From Clostridiaceae bacterium (GTDB lineage Bacteria > Bacillota > Clostridia > Saccharofermentanales > UBA5734): DNA of 28,502 nt. Location: the NCBI GenBank assembly GCA_012519875.1, contig JAAYPL010000175.1, forward strand, positions 1 through 28,502. The letters run 5' to 3'. The notes beneath the pieces were generated by a model. It was not told the origin of the DNA. It saw nothing but the letters and a program-made list of their open reading frames with translations, and did no database searches. Positions 6,963-14,892 of this stretch are shown in pieces. The translations under genes and the position numbers were made by a program. Numbering within the stretch: position 1 is the stretch's first letter; each line of letters begins with the position of its first letter.

Positions 6963-7532
6963 TCAAGGCGGACCGATCCGGTCAAAAGGATAAAAGCGGA
7001 TCAGGACACGCCCGATGATATGTTGAAGCCGAACCGGCCCGAAGGTTCGGCTGTCGAGGCTGATCTCGCGATTGTCTCCCAGCACGTAATATTCGTCATC
7101 GGCCAGCGTTACCTTGGCATAGTCTGTTTTTCGGATTTCGGTTACGGTACCCTGAGCAATATAATTTGATTCGTCCAGCAGCTGATCATTACGATAAACC
7201 AGGCCCCTGCGAATTTCGATGGTGTCTCCTGGCAGTCCGATCACCCGCTTGATGATGTTGGGGCCACCCTCGTGGCCGCGCAACTCATCGGTTTTGATGG
7301 TAATGATGTCCTCGTAGCCGATCCAACCGCCCAGTTTGCTGATTTTTTCCACCAGCAACTGGTCATTGCTGTATAGGGCGGGTTTCATCGAGTCACCGAT
7401 CACCGAATTGCGCTGGACCACAAAAACAACCAGCAGCAGCCCGATCAGGAACGCGATCAGAATATACTTGAGCCAATCCAGAAGTTCAAGCAAAGCACCT
7501 TTTTTTTGCGACGGGGCATTTCTGATATCAGT
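6963..7532 (-). CDS. lepB: Signal peptidase I
   Basis: This membrane-bound serine/lysine protease removes signal peptides from exported proteins. The 189-residue protein has a cytoplasmic N-terminus and one membrane helix (about 21-40). Catalytic Ser49 lies in GDSM and catalytic Lys96 in IIKRVIGLPGD. The C-terminal box YYVLGDNREISLDSR is present. I chose ATG 7532, which overlaps the aspS stop by 5 bases, instead of the upstream codon that would add 28 residues inside aspS. The single transmembrane segment and short length match Gram-positive type I signal peptidases. Its place between aspS and lepA suggests translational coupling. The gene symbol follows E. coli; sipS-type names are equally used in Firmicutes. 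Confidence 0.95.
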   Translation of the reverse strand, partial: TDIRNAPSQKKGALLELLDWLKYILIAFLIGLLLVVFVVQRNSVIGDSMKPALYSNDQLLVEKISKLGGWIGYEDIITIKTDELRGHEGGPNIIKRVIGLPGDTIEIRRGLVYRNDQLLDESNYIAQGTVTEIRKTDYAKVTLADDEYYVLGDNREISLDSRTFGPVRLQHIIGRVLIRFYPFDRIGPP

Positions 7533-9324
7533 CATCTGTCGCCTGTCCCTCCCTCTCCGGCAGAATAGCCAGTGCCAATTCCGCCAGCTGCCGGCCGTCC
7601 ACAGAATCAGGAGCATTGGTCATCAGGCAGGCCGATGTCTGTACCTTGGGGAAAGCAATGACGTCACGAATGCTCGGACTGCCGGTCAGCAGCATGACAA
7701 TGCGGTCAAGACCATAGGCCAAACCGCCGTGGGGCGGAACGCCATATTGAAATGCCTCCAGCAGAAAGCCGAACCGGTCCCAGGCCTGTTCCCGGCTAAA
7801 GCCAAGAAGGCTGAACAGGGTTTGTTGCAAAATCTGGTCATGAATCCGGATGCTGCCGCCGCCAAGTTCAGTGCCGTTGAGGATGATGTCATAGGCCTTG
7901 GCCCGTACCTGGCCGGGTTGACTGGTCAACAGTTCAATGTCCTCATCCATCGGGCTGGTAAAGGGATGATGCTTGGCCACATAACGGCCGCTTTCGTCGT
8001 CATATTCCAGAAGCGGAAACTCCGTCACCCAAAGAAGCTGCCAGTCATCCGGGCCGATCAAATCCCGACGGCGGGCCACTTCACAGCGCAATGCTCCCAA
8101 GGCGCCCAGGACAACAGGATCCTGATCGGCAATGATCAGCAGCAGATCACCAGAATTCGCGCCGGCCTTTTCACAGATGGCCTGAATCAGCTCCGGACTC
8201 AGAAACTTCAAGACCGAGCCCCGCGGCATCGGTTCGACGGTCAGCCAGGCCAGGCCTTTGGCTCGATAGGCCTTGACATACTCCCCAAGGCTGTCGATTT
8301 CCTTGCGGCTCATTGTCGCGCCGCCCGGCACGCAGATCAGCCGGATGCTGCCGCCGTTTTCGGCGGCGGCGGCAAAGGGCTTGAATTCGTTGTCGCCTAC
8401 CAAAGAAGTAATATCGCACAATTCCATACCGAAACGAAGATCCGGCTTGTCGGATCCGTAACGTTGCATGGCTTCGGCATAGGTCAGCCTTGGCAACGGC
8501 AATTGAATCTCCACCTGTTTGATCTCGCGGAAAAGCAGCTGGAGGAAAGCTTCGTTGACCGCTATAACCTCCTCAACATCGACAAATGCCATTTCGAGAT
8601 CGATCTGGGTAAACTCAGGCTGGCGGTCGGCACGCAGGTCCTCATCGCGAAAACAGCGGGCGATTTGCATATAGCGATCATATCCGGCCAGCATCAGGAG
8701 TTGTTTAAAGAGCTGCGGTGACTGGGGCAAAGCAAAGAAACGGCCGGGAAAGATACGGCTGGGCACCAGATAATCACGGGCGCCCTCCGGCGTGCTTTTG
8801 GTCAGCATTGGTGTTTCGATTTCCAAAAAACCTTCCCGGTCAAAAAAGTCACGGGCCAGTTTGGTGATTTGGTGGCGCAGGATCAGATTGTGCTGCATAT
8901 TCGGCCGGCGCAGATCCAGATAGCGATATTTGAGCCGCAACGCCTCATTGGCCGCGCTTTCCTCTTCAATATAAAATGGCGGGGTCTTGGCCTCGCTGAG
9001 AATGCGAAGCTCGGAAACCTTCAGCTCAACTTCGCCGGTTTTCATGTTTGGGTTGACCGCGGAACGTTTCTGCAGGACACCGCGGGCAGCAATGACAAAT
9101 TCACTGCGCACCCGGGCGGCCTTCTCGCGCACCTCGGCGGGGCAGCTTTCATCGATCAGCAGCTGGATTTCACCGCTCCGGTCGCGCAGGGTGATGAAGA
9201 TCAGACCGCCCAAATCCCGCTGTTTATGACACCATCCGGCCAGAATCAATTCCTGGCCGATGGCTTCAAGTTCAATTTCACTGCAGCGGCTGCTGCGTTT
9301 CAATCCCTGCATTGTTTCAGCCAT
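7528..9324 (-). CDS. aspS: Aspartyl-tRNA synthetase, bacterial type
   Basis: The enzyme charges tRNA-Asp with aspartate using ATP in the cytoplasm. The 598-residue protein shows the N-terminal OB-fold anticodon-binding domain (about 1-120), class II motif 1 after LKYRYLDLRR (131-140), and the QSPQ substrate motif at 201-204. Motif 2 is FRDEDLRADRQPEFTQIDLE (225-244). A bacterial GAD insertion sits in the middle (about 290-430), and motif 3 GLAYGLDRIVMLLTG is near the C-terminus. Length is normal for bacterial AspRS. The AGGGAG ribosome binding site overlaps the end of hisS, 5 bases upstream. Whether the enzyme also charges tRNA-Asn cannot be decided here because no gatCAB genes are in view. 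Confidence 0.97.
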   Translation of the reverse strand: MAETMQGLKRSSRCSEIELEAIGQELILAGWCHKQRDLGGLIFITLRDRSGEIQLLIDESCPAEVREKAARVRSEFVIAARGVLQKRSAVNPNMKTGEVELKVSELRILSEAKTPPFYIEEESAANEALRLKYRYLDLRRPNMQHNLILRHQITKLARDFFDREGFLEIETPMLTKSTPEGARDYLVPSRIFPGRFFALPQSPQLFKQLLMLAGYDRYMQIARCFRDEDLRADRQPEFTQIDLEMAFVDVEEVIAVNEAFLQLLFREIKQVEIQLPLPRLTYAEAMQRYGSDKPDLRFGMELCDITSLVGDNEFKPFAAAAENGGSIRLICVPGGATMSRKEIDSLGEYVKAYRAKGLAWLTVEPMPRGSVLKFLSPELIQAICEKAGANSGDLLLIIADQDPVVLGALGALRCEVARRRDLIGPDDWQLLWVTEFPLLEYDDESGRYVAKHHPFTSPMDEDIELLTSQPGQVRAKAYDIILNGTELGGGSIRIHDQILQQTLFSLLGFSREQAWDRFGFLLEAFQYGVPPHGGLAYGLDRIVMLLTGSPSIRDVIAFPKVQTSACLMTNAPDSVDGRQLAELALAILPEREGQATDD

Positions 9325-9329
9325 GATTG

Positions 9330-10658
9330 CTACTCCCTTTGTATTGCCAACGCCGAAGCGTAGTCGTCGATAATCTTGTCCTGCTCGGCGGCCGGTCGAT
9401 CTTGAAGCCTATACAACAAATCCGGCAGATCAGCCAACCGGACCGAAGCCGTCACATTCTCCCGCAGCAAACTGCGCAGCTGAACGGCGCCGGTGGCCTG
9501 TTCGTCCGGCCCTAAAACCAGCACAAATTGCGCCCCGCTTTTTCCTGCGTGTTTCATCTGAGCTTTGAGGCTTCGGTCAAGAAGATCCGTCTGCGCACGC
9601 ACACCGGTCCGGCGCAAAGCAAAGCAAAGGCCGGCGGCCTGTTGTCCCGTCGAGCCGGTAACAGCCAGATAAACCGTCGGTGGTGCGGGCTGCGGCAGCT
9701 GCACCTGTTGGGCGGCAAGCTCCATCAACAACCGTTCCACACCCAGCGCAAAACCAATTCCCGGCGTGGGCGGGCCTCCGATAGCCGCAACCAGGCCGTC
9801 GTAACGTCCGCCGCCGCATATTGTGCCCTGTGTACCGACATTTTCCGAGATAAACTCAAAAACCGTCCGCGTGTAGTAATCCAGGCCACGCACGATCTTG
9901 CGATCGACGATATAGTCCAGGCCGAGACTGTCCAGATTGGCGCAAAGCCCTTGGAAATGCTCTTGGCAATCTGAACAGAGGTGGTCGAGCTGAGCCGGGG
10001 CTTCACGGGTGATGCTGCGGCAATCTGCTTCCTTGCAGTCAATAATACGCAGCGGATTCTTGACAAACCGCTCCCGGCAATTGGCGCAAAGCCGATCCAG
10101 ATGCGGCTGCAGGAATTCTTTTAGTATCTCCAGATAGGATTTCCGGCAAACCGGGCAGCCGATGCTGTTGATGTGCAGGCTGGTGTGGCTCAGACCCAAG
10201 GTTTGAAAATAAAGTTGCAGGAGACTGATCAGCTCCGCATCGATAACCGGCCCGGCGGCACCGAAAGCTTCGCACCCAAACTGATGAAACTCACGGTATC
10301 GGCCTTTCTGGACATTTTCGTAGCGAAAAGCCGTGATATTGTAAAAAAGACGCACCGGAGAAGGCCAGGAAGCCATGCCGTTTTCCAAAAAGCTGCGGAC
10401 GACACCGGCCGTTCCCTCCGGCCGCAAAGACATGCTGCGGCCGCCTTTATCCTCAAAAGTATACATTTCTTTCTGAACAATATCGGTCGTATCCCCAACA
10501 CCACGCTGGAAGAGGCCGGTTTGCTCAAAAGTCGGAATTCGGATTTCCTGGTAACCGAAGCGCCCGCATATCTCGGCAAAGACTTGCTCGACATACTGCC
10601 AGGCGGCAACTTCGCCGGGCAATATGTCACGGGTTCCTTTTGGGGCGGCTATTTTCAT
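9330..10658 (-). CDS. hisS: Histidyl-tRNA synthetase
   Basis: This class II synthetase makes His-tRNA. The 442-residue protein begins MKIAAPKGTRDILPGE with GGAGG 7 bases before ATG 10658. Motif 2 is FRYENVQKGRYREFHQF (111-127), and the histidine-A motif LDYYTRTVFEF is at 259-269. A C-terminal anticodon-binding domain follows from about 335. The insertion domain (about 165-235) holds eight cysteines in pairs (168/171, 191/194, 208/213, 228/231), a putative zinc-binding insert seen in some clostridial HisRS proteins and absent from E. coli HisRS. It is the first gene of hisS-aspS-lepB-lepA and has its own promoter candidate. It makes the reading tighter that all four genes overlap or sit within a few bases of each other. 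Confidence 0.97.
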   Translation of the reverse strand: MKIAAPKGTRDILPGEVAAWQYVEQVFAEICGRFGYQEIRIPTFEQTGLFQRGVGDTTDIVQKEMYTFEDKGGRSMSLRPEGTAGVVRSFLENGMASWPSPVRLFYNITAFRYENVQKGRYREFHQFGCEAFGAAGPVIDAELISLLQLYFQTLGLSHTSLHINSIGCPVCRKSYLEILKEFLQPHLDRLCANCRERFVKNPLRIIDCKEADCRSITREAPAQLDHLCSDCQEHFQGLCANLDSLGLDYIVDRKIVRGLDYYTRTVFEFISENVGTQGTICGGGRYDGLVAAIGGPPTPGIGFALGVERLLMELAAQQVQLPQPAPPTVYLAVTGSTGQQAAGLCFALRRTGVRAQTDLLDRSLKAQMKHAGKSGAQFVLVLGPDEQATGAVQLRSLLRENVTASVRLADLPDLLYRLQDRPAAEQDKIIDDYASALAIQRE

Positions 10659-10683
10659 GGATCATCCTCCAAGTTGAATTGTC

Positions 10684-10712
10684 GATATATTATACACCAA
10701 AACAGATTTCAA
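10684..10712 (-). promoter_or_regulatory. Candidate promoter of hisS-aspS-lepB-lepA
   Basis: On the minus strand TTGAAA (10707-10712) and TATATC (10684-10689) are 17 bases apart. An overlapping perfect TATAAT (10689-10694) has only 12 bases to the same -35, so the exact -10 is uncertain. The leader would be about 20 bases and contains no room for a T-box, although Firmicute hisS-aspS operons often carry one. Confidence 0.45.
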
Positions 10713-10767
10713 CGATAGGCGTTCGACAGCCGGACACTTATTACCAGGTTTAAGAACAGGACACGGC

Positions 10768-11517
10768 TTAAAAATCTCGAAATGCATAAATCAGCATGGC
10801 CAATACCGCCGGGCCCGCGGTTTCGGTCCTCAAAATTCGCCGACCGAGTGTAACCGGCTGTATATTCAAGGCAAGGGCGGCGCTGATCTCGTCAGCGGCA
10901 AAACCGCCCTCGGGGCCGATCAGAATGCTGATTCGCGGATCGGGTTTTGGCGCGATGTTCTCCATTACGGTGCGCAGATCATTCTCTTGTTCGTTCTCCC
11001 AGGGAATCAGAGCGATGTCGGCCGACGCCGCTTCCCGGACAGCCTCCGAAAAGGGCAGCGGCAGGCACACCTCGGGGATCCGGCCACGGCCACACTGCTT
11101 TGCGGCTTCGGTAGCAATCCGTTGCCATCTGATCTGTCTTTTATTCAGATCCCGATTTTCAAGACGAAGGACGCTGTGTCGGCAGGCAGTGGGAACGATC
11201 CGCGACACACCCAGTTCGACAGCCTTTTGCATGATGCTGTCCATTCTGTCGCCTTTGGCCAGCCCCTGATAAAGTGTTACGTGGTAGCTTGGCTCACGTT
11301 GGTTGATCTGACGTTCTTTTATCACCAGGACGAGCCCGTCATCCGGCAGAAATTCGTCGATTACGCAGGTCATGTCGTTGAGCGCGCCATCGCAGACGGT
11401 CACGCTATCCCCGGCCCGCAAGCGAAGGACATCGCGGATGTGGCGATAGGAGTCACCGCGTATTACCAGCCAGTCAAGGCTTGGATCAATCGGGTCTTCA
11501 GGGAAAAATCTCGGCAT
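10768..11517 (-). CDS. rsmE: 16S rRNA (uracil1498-N3)-methyltransferase
   Basis: RsmE is a SPOUT methyltransferase that methylates U1498 of 16S rRNA using S-adenosylmethionine. The 249-residue protein starts at ATG 11517 (MPRFFPEDP) with GGAGGAAACC directly upstream; a longer frame would add 21 residues without a good site. An N-terminal PUA-like domain holds HIRDVLRLRAGD. The C-terminal trefoil-knot signature includes ISILIGPEGGF and VTLGRRILRTETA followed by a final AMLIYAFRDF helix. In Bacillus this gene follows prmA; here prmA is about 9 kb away and rsmE sits in front of hisS. A near-consensus promoter precedes it in the divergent region with mutY. Confidence 0.95.
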   Translation of the reverse strand: MPRFFPEDPIDPSLDWLVIRGDSYRHIRDVLRLRAGDSVTVCDGALNDMTCVIDEFLPDDGLVLVIKERQINQREPSYHVTLYQGLAKGDRMDSIMQKAVELGVSRIVPTACRHSVLRLENRDLNKRQIRWQRIATEAAKQCGRGRIPEVCLPLPFSEAVREAASADIALIPWENEQENDLRTVMENIAPKPDPRISILIGPEGGFAADEISAALALNIQPVTLGRRILRTETAGPAVLAMLIYAFRDF

Positions 11518-11551
11518 GGTTTCCTCCGGATCTTGAGGCTGAACTGAATAA

Positions 11552-11580
11552 AGTATACGGTAACATCCGACGATCGGCAA
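11552..11580 (-). promoter_or_regulatory. Promoter of rsmE
   Basis: On the minus strand TTGCCG (11575-11580) and TATACT (11552-11557) are spaced by exactly 17 bases. The start would fall about 30 bases before the rsmE ATG. It lies in the 110-base divergent interval shared with mutY, for which I see no equally good plus-strand promoter. Confidence 0.6.
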
Positions 11581-11627
11581 ATTATGCTATGCTGGTGGTA
11601 TCCGTTCAGCAAGGTAGTTGACATGAC

Positions 11628-12686
11628 ATGAATACAAATCAATTTGAATTAATCGGCCTCGCCGGCCGGCTTCTTGCCTGGTACGACCGAGAAAAGCGCG
11701 ATCTGCCCTGGCGCCGGAGCAAAGATCCTTATCGGATCTGGTTGGCGGAAATCATGTTGCAGCAAACTCAGGTGTCCGCCGTGATTCCTTATTTCGACCG
11801 GTTTTTGCAAACATGGCCACGATTATCCGACCTTGCCCGGGCTCATGACGACCAGGTCATGAAGGCGTGGGAGGGTCTGGGGTACTACTCCCGTGCCCGC
11901 AATCTCCTTGCTGCCGCCCGTTTGATTGAAACACGTTTTTCCGGCGTTATGCCCAGTGAGGAAAAAGAACTCCTGTCCCTGCCCGGTATCGGCGAATATA
12001 CCGCCGCAGCTATTGCCGCGATTGCTTTCGGCCGGCCGGTCGTGGCGGTTGACGGCAATCTTGTTCGGGTTTTTGCCCGGCTTACGGCCACAGATTGGGA
12101 CCCGTCCAACCTTTCTCAACGGCGTCAGGTCCGCCGGGTGGCCGAGTCCCTGTTGCCGCCCGGCCGGCCGGGTGATTACAACGAGGCACTGATGGATCTT
12201 GGCGCGACCATCTGTCTGCCACGCCGGCCCGGCTGTTCCGCGTGTCCCTTGACCGAACTATGTTTAGCTTTTCATCAAGATCAGGTTGACCGATATCCGG
12301 CCAAACCCCGCCGCAGGCCGCGACCGGTAGAAAACAAAATCGTCCTGGTCCTGATCTGGCAAAAGAAGTTTCATGTCAGCCGGCGGCCGGCACAAGGCCT
12401 TCTGGCCGGTTTGTATCAGTTTGACTGGCTATCCCCCTCCGTCCTCCGAGAAGGTCAAGCAGCGGATCTGGCGCTTGCCCAAATGTACCCCGGGGCGAAA
12501 ATCAGTTGGCTGGGAGAAAAAACTCATGACTTCACCCACAGGCAATGGCAGCTTGGCGGTTACGCCGTTCAAGTCGAGGCCAGGCCGGAACTAAAAACCG
12601 GCATTTGGGTCGATCGCCGGACCTTGGCTGCACTGCCCTTTCCCGCAGCCCTGACAGGCTATCGCGAACGGGTGCTTTTGCTTTAA
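11628..12686 (+). CDS. mutY: A/G-specific adenine DNA glycosylase
   Basis: MutY removes adenine mispaired with 8-oxoguanine, starting base excision repair. In the 352-residue protein the HhH-GPD fold is clear: Glu41 in LAEIMLQQTQ, the hairpin LPGIGEYTAAAIAAIAF (118-134) and catalytic Asp142 in VDGNLVR. A 4Fe-4S cluster loop follows with the spacing C-x6-C-x2-C-x5-C (CLPRRPGCSACPLTELC). The C-terminal part (about 228-352) is a NUDIX-like 8-oxoG recognition domain with a weak consensus. ATG 11628 has AAGG 12 bases upstream, and an out-of-frame ATG 5 bases earlier is ignored. It is one of two plus-strand backbone genes, divergent from rsmE and ending 10 bases from the SGNH gene stop. Confidence 0.95.
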   Translation: MNTNQFELIGLAGRLLAWYDREKRDLPWRRSKDPYRIWLAEIMLQQTQVSAVIPYFDRFLQTWPRLSDLARAHDDQVMKAWEGLGYYSRARNLLAAARLIETRFSGVMPSEEKELLSLPGIGEYTAAAIAAIAFGRPVVAVDGNLVRVFARLTATDWDPSNLSQRRQVRRVAESLLPPGRPGDYNEALMDLGATICLPRRPGCSACPLTELCLAFHQDQVDRYPAKPRRRPRPVENKIVLVLIWQKKFHVSRRPAQGLLAGLYQFDWLSPSVLREGQAADLALAQMYPGAKISWLGEKTHDFTHRQWQLGGYAVQVEARPELKTGIWVDRRTLAALPFPAALTGYRERVLLL

Positions 12687-12696
12687 TGCGATCATG

Positions 12697-13401
12697 TCAC
12701 ATGCTTACCGTACCGGCCAAAGCCAAATCGGAGAAAACCCGCTCCATCAGCTGATGTCCCTTTTCGTTGGGATGGATGCCGTCGGAACAGAGCAGGGACG
12801 GCATATCACGATCAGCCAGAAAGGCTTCCCGCATCGGGATATAGGCGCATTGATTGCGGTAAGCGATTCCGGTTACGGTCAAGGAATACATTTCATGATA
12901 ACGATAAATCTGTTGGCAGTCGCCGAGAAAACGCATGATATTCTCCCGATCCAACCCACGGCTGGTAATAAATTCAAAATATCGCTCGGCGTGAATCGGC
13001 GGCAGTGACATCAAAAGCGGCGTGATCCCATGCTTGCGGATCAAGTCGACCATTTCCTGCAGATTGGTTTTAAATCGTTCAATGGGTGTGTTCGGTTGGT
13101 GCGGCAATTTCGGATCCTGCGACACCTCTTCCCAGTTAAAATCACAATCGTTGCCACCGTATTCCAGGAGCAGATAATCGCAGTCCAAACCTTTTTGCAA
13201 AGATTTTTCCAATGTCTCCCTGCCTTTTTCAATGGTGCTGCCGAAGCGCGAGCGGTTGAGAATCTTGAGTCCCAATGCCTTTGTGATCAGGTTGCCGCAG
13301 TTTTCCGCCAACAACCGGTAGGTTCCGCGAATTTCGTCAAAAATAACGCCTTTGAGGACCGAATCGCCCCAGACACCGATACTTTTTCGCAAATCAAACA
13401 T
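12697..13401 (-). CDS. SGNH/GDSL-family hydrolase
   Basis: This 234-residue predicted cytoplasmic esterase or lipase-like enzyme has no signal peptide. Block I holds the nucleophile Ser14 in WGDSVLKG, block III is YGGNDCDF with Asn84, and block V is DGIHPNEKGH near the C-terminus with the Asp and His of the triad. All catalytic blocks are present. The substrate is unknown; SGNH enzymes act on acyl, acetyl or aryl esters. I chose ATG 13401 with AGAGGTG 6 bases upstream over GTG 13410, which lies inside that site. The gene lies 33 bases after gcvPB on the same strand and may be the last member of the apt-gcv operon, although no link to glycine metabolism is obvious. Confidence 0.85.
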   Translation of the reverse strand: MFDLRKSIGVWGDSVLKGVIFDEIRGTYRLLAENCGNLITKALGLKILNRSRFGSTIEKGRETLEKSLQKGLDCDYLLLEYGGNDCDFNWEEVSQDPKLPHQPNTPIERFKTNLQEMVDLIRKHGITPLLMSLPPIHAERYFEFITSRGLDRENIMRFLGDCQQIYRYHEMYSLTVTGIAYRNQCAYIPMREAFLADRDMPSLLCSDGIHPNEKGHQLMERVFSDLALAGTVSM

Positions 13402-13434
13402 GTTCGTCACCTCTTTTTAGCTCTTTGCCGAAAA

Positions 13435-14892
13435 TTAACCACGGAGAACCGGCTGGCGGGCCGCTCTCAATTCGTCGGGCCGGCTGACCGGCGTGTTGTG
13501 CGGAGCCATGTGCAGCAGCTCGGGTTGTGTTTTGGCCTCATGGGCAATGGCCAGGAATGCTTCGGCCAATGCATCAAGGCTTTCCCGGTCCTCGCTTTCG
13601 GTCGGTTCGATCATCATGGCTTCTTTGACCGTCAAGGGGAAATAAACCGTCGGCGGATGAAATCCATAATCAATTAGGCGTTTGGCCACATCCATGGCCG
13701 ACACACCATAAGGTTTGAGATTGCCGGCGGACAGAACAAATTCATGCATGCAAGGCGTCTTGTACGGCATGTCGAATGCCCGGCTCAAGCGACTTTGCAG
13801 ATATCGGGCATTGGCCACGGCGGATTCTGAAACCTCACGCATGCCGCCGGTTCCGTTGGCCAGAATATAGGCGTACGCACGGATCAAGACCGAAAAGCTG
13901 GCATGGAAGCCCCTTACCCGGCCGATGCTCAACGGACGCTGCTCATCCAGAAACAGACGACCATCAGCCGTGGAACTGACAACCGGAACCGGGAGAAAAG
14001 GCTCAAGAAAAGATGCCACGCCGATCGGGCCGGCACCGGGGCCTCCGCCGCCGTGGGGGGAGCTGAAACTCTTATGCAAATTAAGGTGAACGATGTCAAA
14101 GCCCATATCACCGGGACGTGCCTGCATCAGAATGGCATTGATATTGGCGCCATCATAGTAAAGCAGGCCGCCTGCCTCGTGAACCCGGTCGGCGATCCGG
14201 CGGATGTCCTTTTCAAAAAGTCCAAGGGTGTTGGGACATGTCAGCATGAGACCGGCGGTTTCATCGTCGAGGGCCTCCTCAAGGGCATCGAGGTCGACCA
14301 TACCATCCGGTCCCGATCGGATTTCCCGTATCTCAAAGCCGACCATCGCAGCCGATGCCGGGTTGGTGCCATGAGCCGTGTCGGGAATAATAATCGTACG
14401 TCGCTTATGATCGTTGCGGCTGAGGTGCCATGCCCGCATCAGCAGCAGGCCGGTCAACTCTCCGTGTGCTCCGGCGGCCGGCTGGAAGGTCATCCGGTCA
14501 ACGCCGCAGATCATGCACAGCTGTTTTTCCAGCTCGGCCAGCAGTTCAAGACACCCCTGGGTGGTTTCCGGAATCTGAAGAGGGTGAACACCGGCAAAGC
14601 CCGGTAGAGCCGCAAGATCTTCATGTACTTTGGGATTGTATTTCATGGTGCACGAGCCAAGGGGATAAGGCCCGTTGTCCACACCGTAATTTTTGCCGGA
14701 CAGTCCCGTGTAATGGCGGACAACCTGATTCTCCGCCAGGTTCGGGATTTCCGGCGGTGCCGGCCGCAGATTTTCCGATCCCAGCACAGCCGCCAGATCC
14801 ATCGGAGCCGAATCATCCGCCGGAAGCAGACGACAGGTCGCCTCCCGCCCCTCGTACTCAAAAATTAATTTAACCGGAGCATCGGCTTTCAT
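13435..14892 (-). CDS. gcvPB: Glycine dehydrogenase (decarboxylating) subunit 2
   Basis: This is the PLP-binding half of the P-protein, which decarboxylates glycine and passes the aminomethyl group to lipoylated GcvH. The 485-residue protein has GSCTMKYNPK (79-88), the DTAHGTNPASAA motif (171-182) and the PLP lysine Lys274 in HLNLHKSFSSPHGGGGPG. ATG 14892 overlaps the gcvPA stop (ATGA) and has GGGGGTGG upstream; a 32-residue longer frame is rejected because it lies inside gcvPA. Splitting P-protein into two subunits is typical of Firmicutes, archaea and Thermotogae. Overlap with gcvPA is consistent with equimolar synthesis. Confidence 0.97.
   Translation of the reverse strand: MKADAPVKLIFEYEGREATCRLLPADDSAPMDLAAVLGSENLRPAPPEIPNLAENQVVRHYTGLSGKNYGVDNGPYPLGSCTMKYNPKVHEDLAALPGFAGVHPLQIPETTQGCLELLAELEKQLCMICGVDRMTFQPAAGAHGELTGLLLMRAWHLSRNDHKRRTIIIPDTAHGTNPASAAMVGFEIREIRSGPDGMVDLDALEEALDDETAGLMLTCPNTLGLFEKDIRRIADRVHEAGGLLYYDGANINAILMQARPGDMGFDIVHLNLHKSFSSPHGGGGPGAGPIGVASFLEPFLPVPVVSSTADGRLFLDEQRPLSIGRVRGFHASFSVLIRAYAYILANGTGGMREVSESAVANARYLQSRLSRAFDMPYKTPCMHEFVLSAGNLKPYGVSAMDVAKRLIDYGFHPPTVYFPLTVKEAMMIEPTESEDRESLDALAEAFLAIAHEAKTQPELLHMAPHNTPVSRPDELRAARQPVLRG

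Noticed and set aside
6925..6966. Longer lepA start at TTG 6966
   Set aside because: It overlaps the lepB stop, lacks a ribosome binding site and adds residues not seen in LepA proteins; ATG 6924 gives the family length.
7336..8721. 461-codon plus-strand frame over lepB and aspS
   Set aside because: It is a shadow of the strongly conserved aspS and lepB frames; the translation matches no family and has no ribosome binding site.
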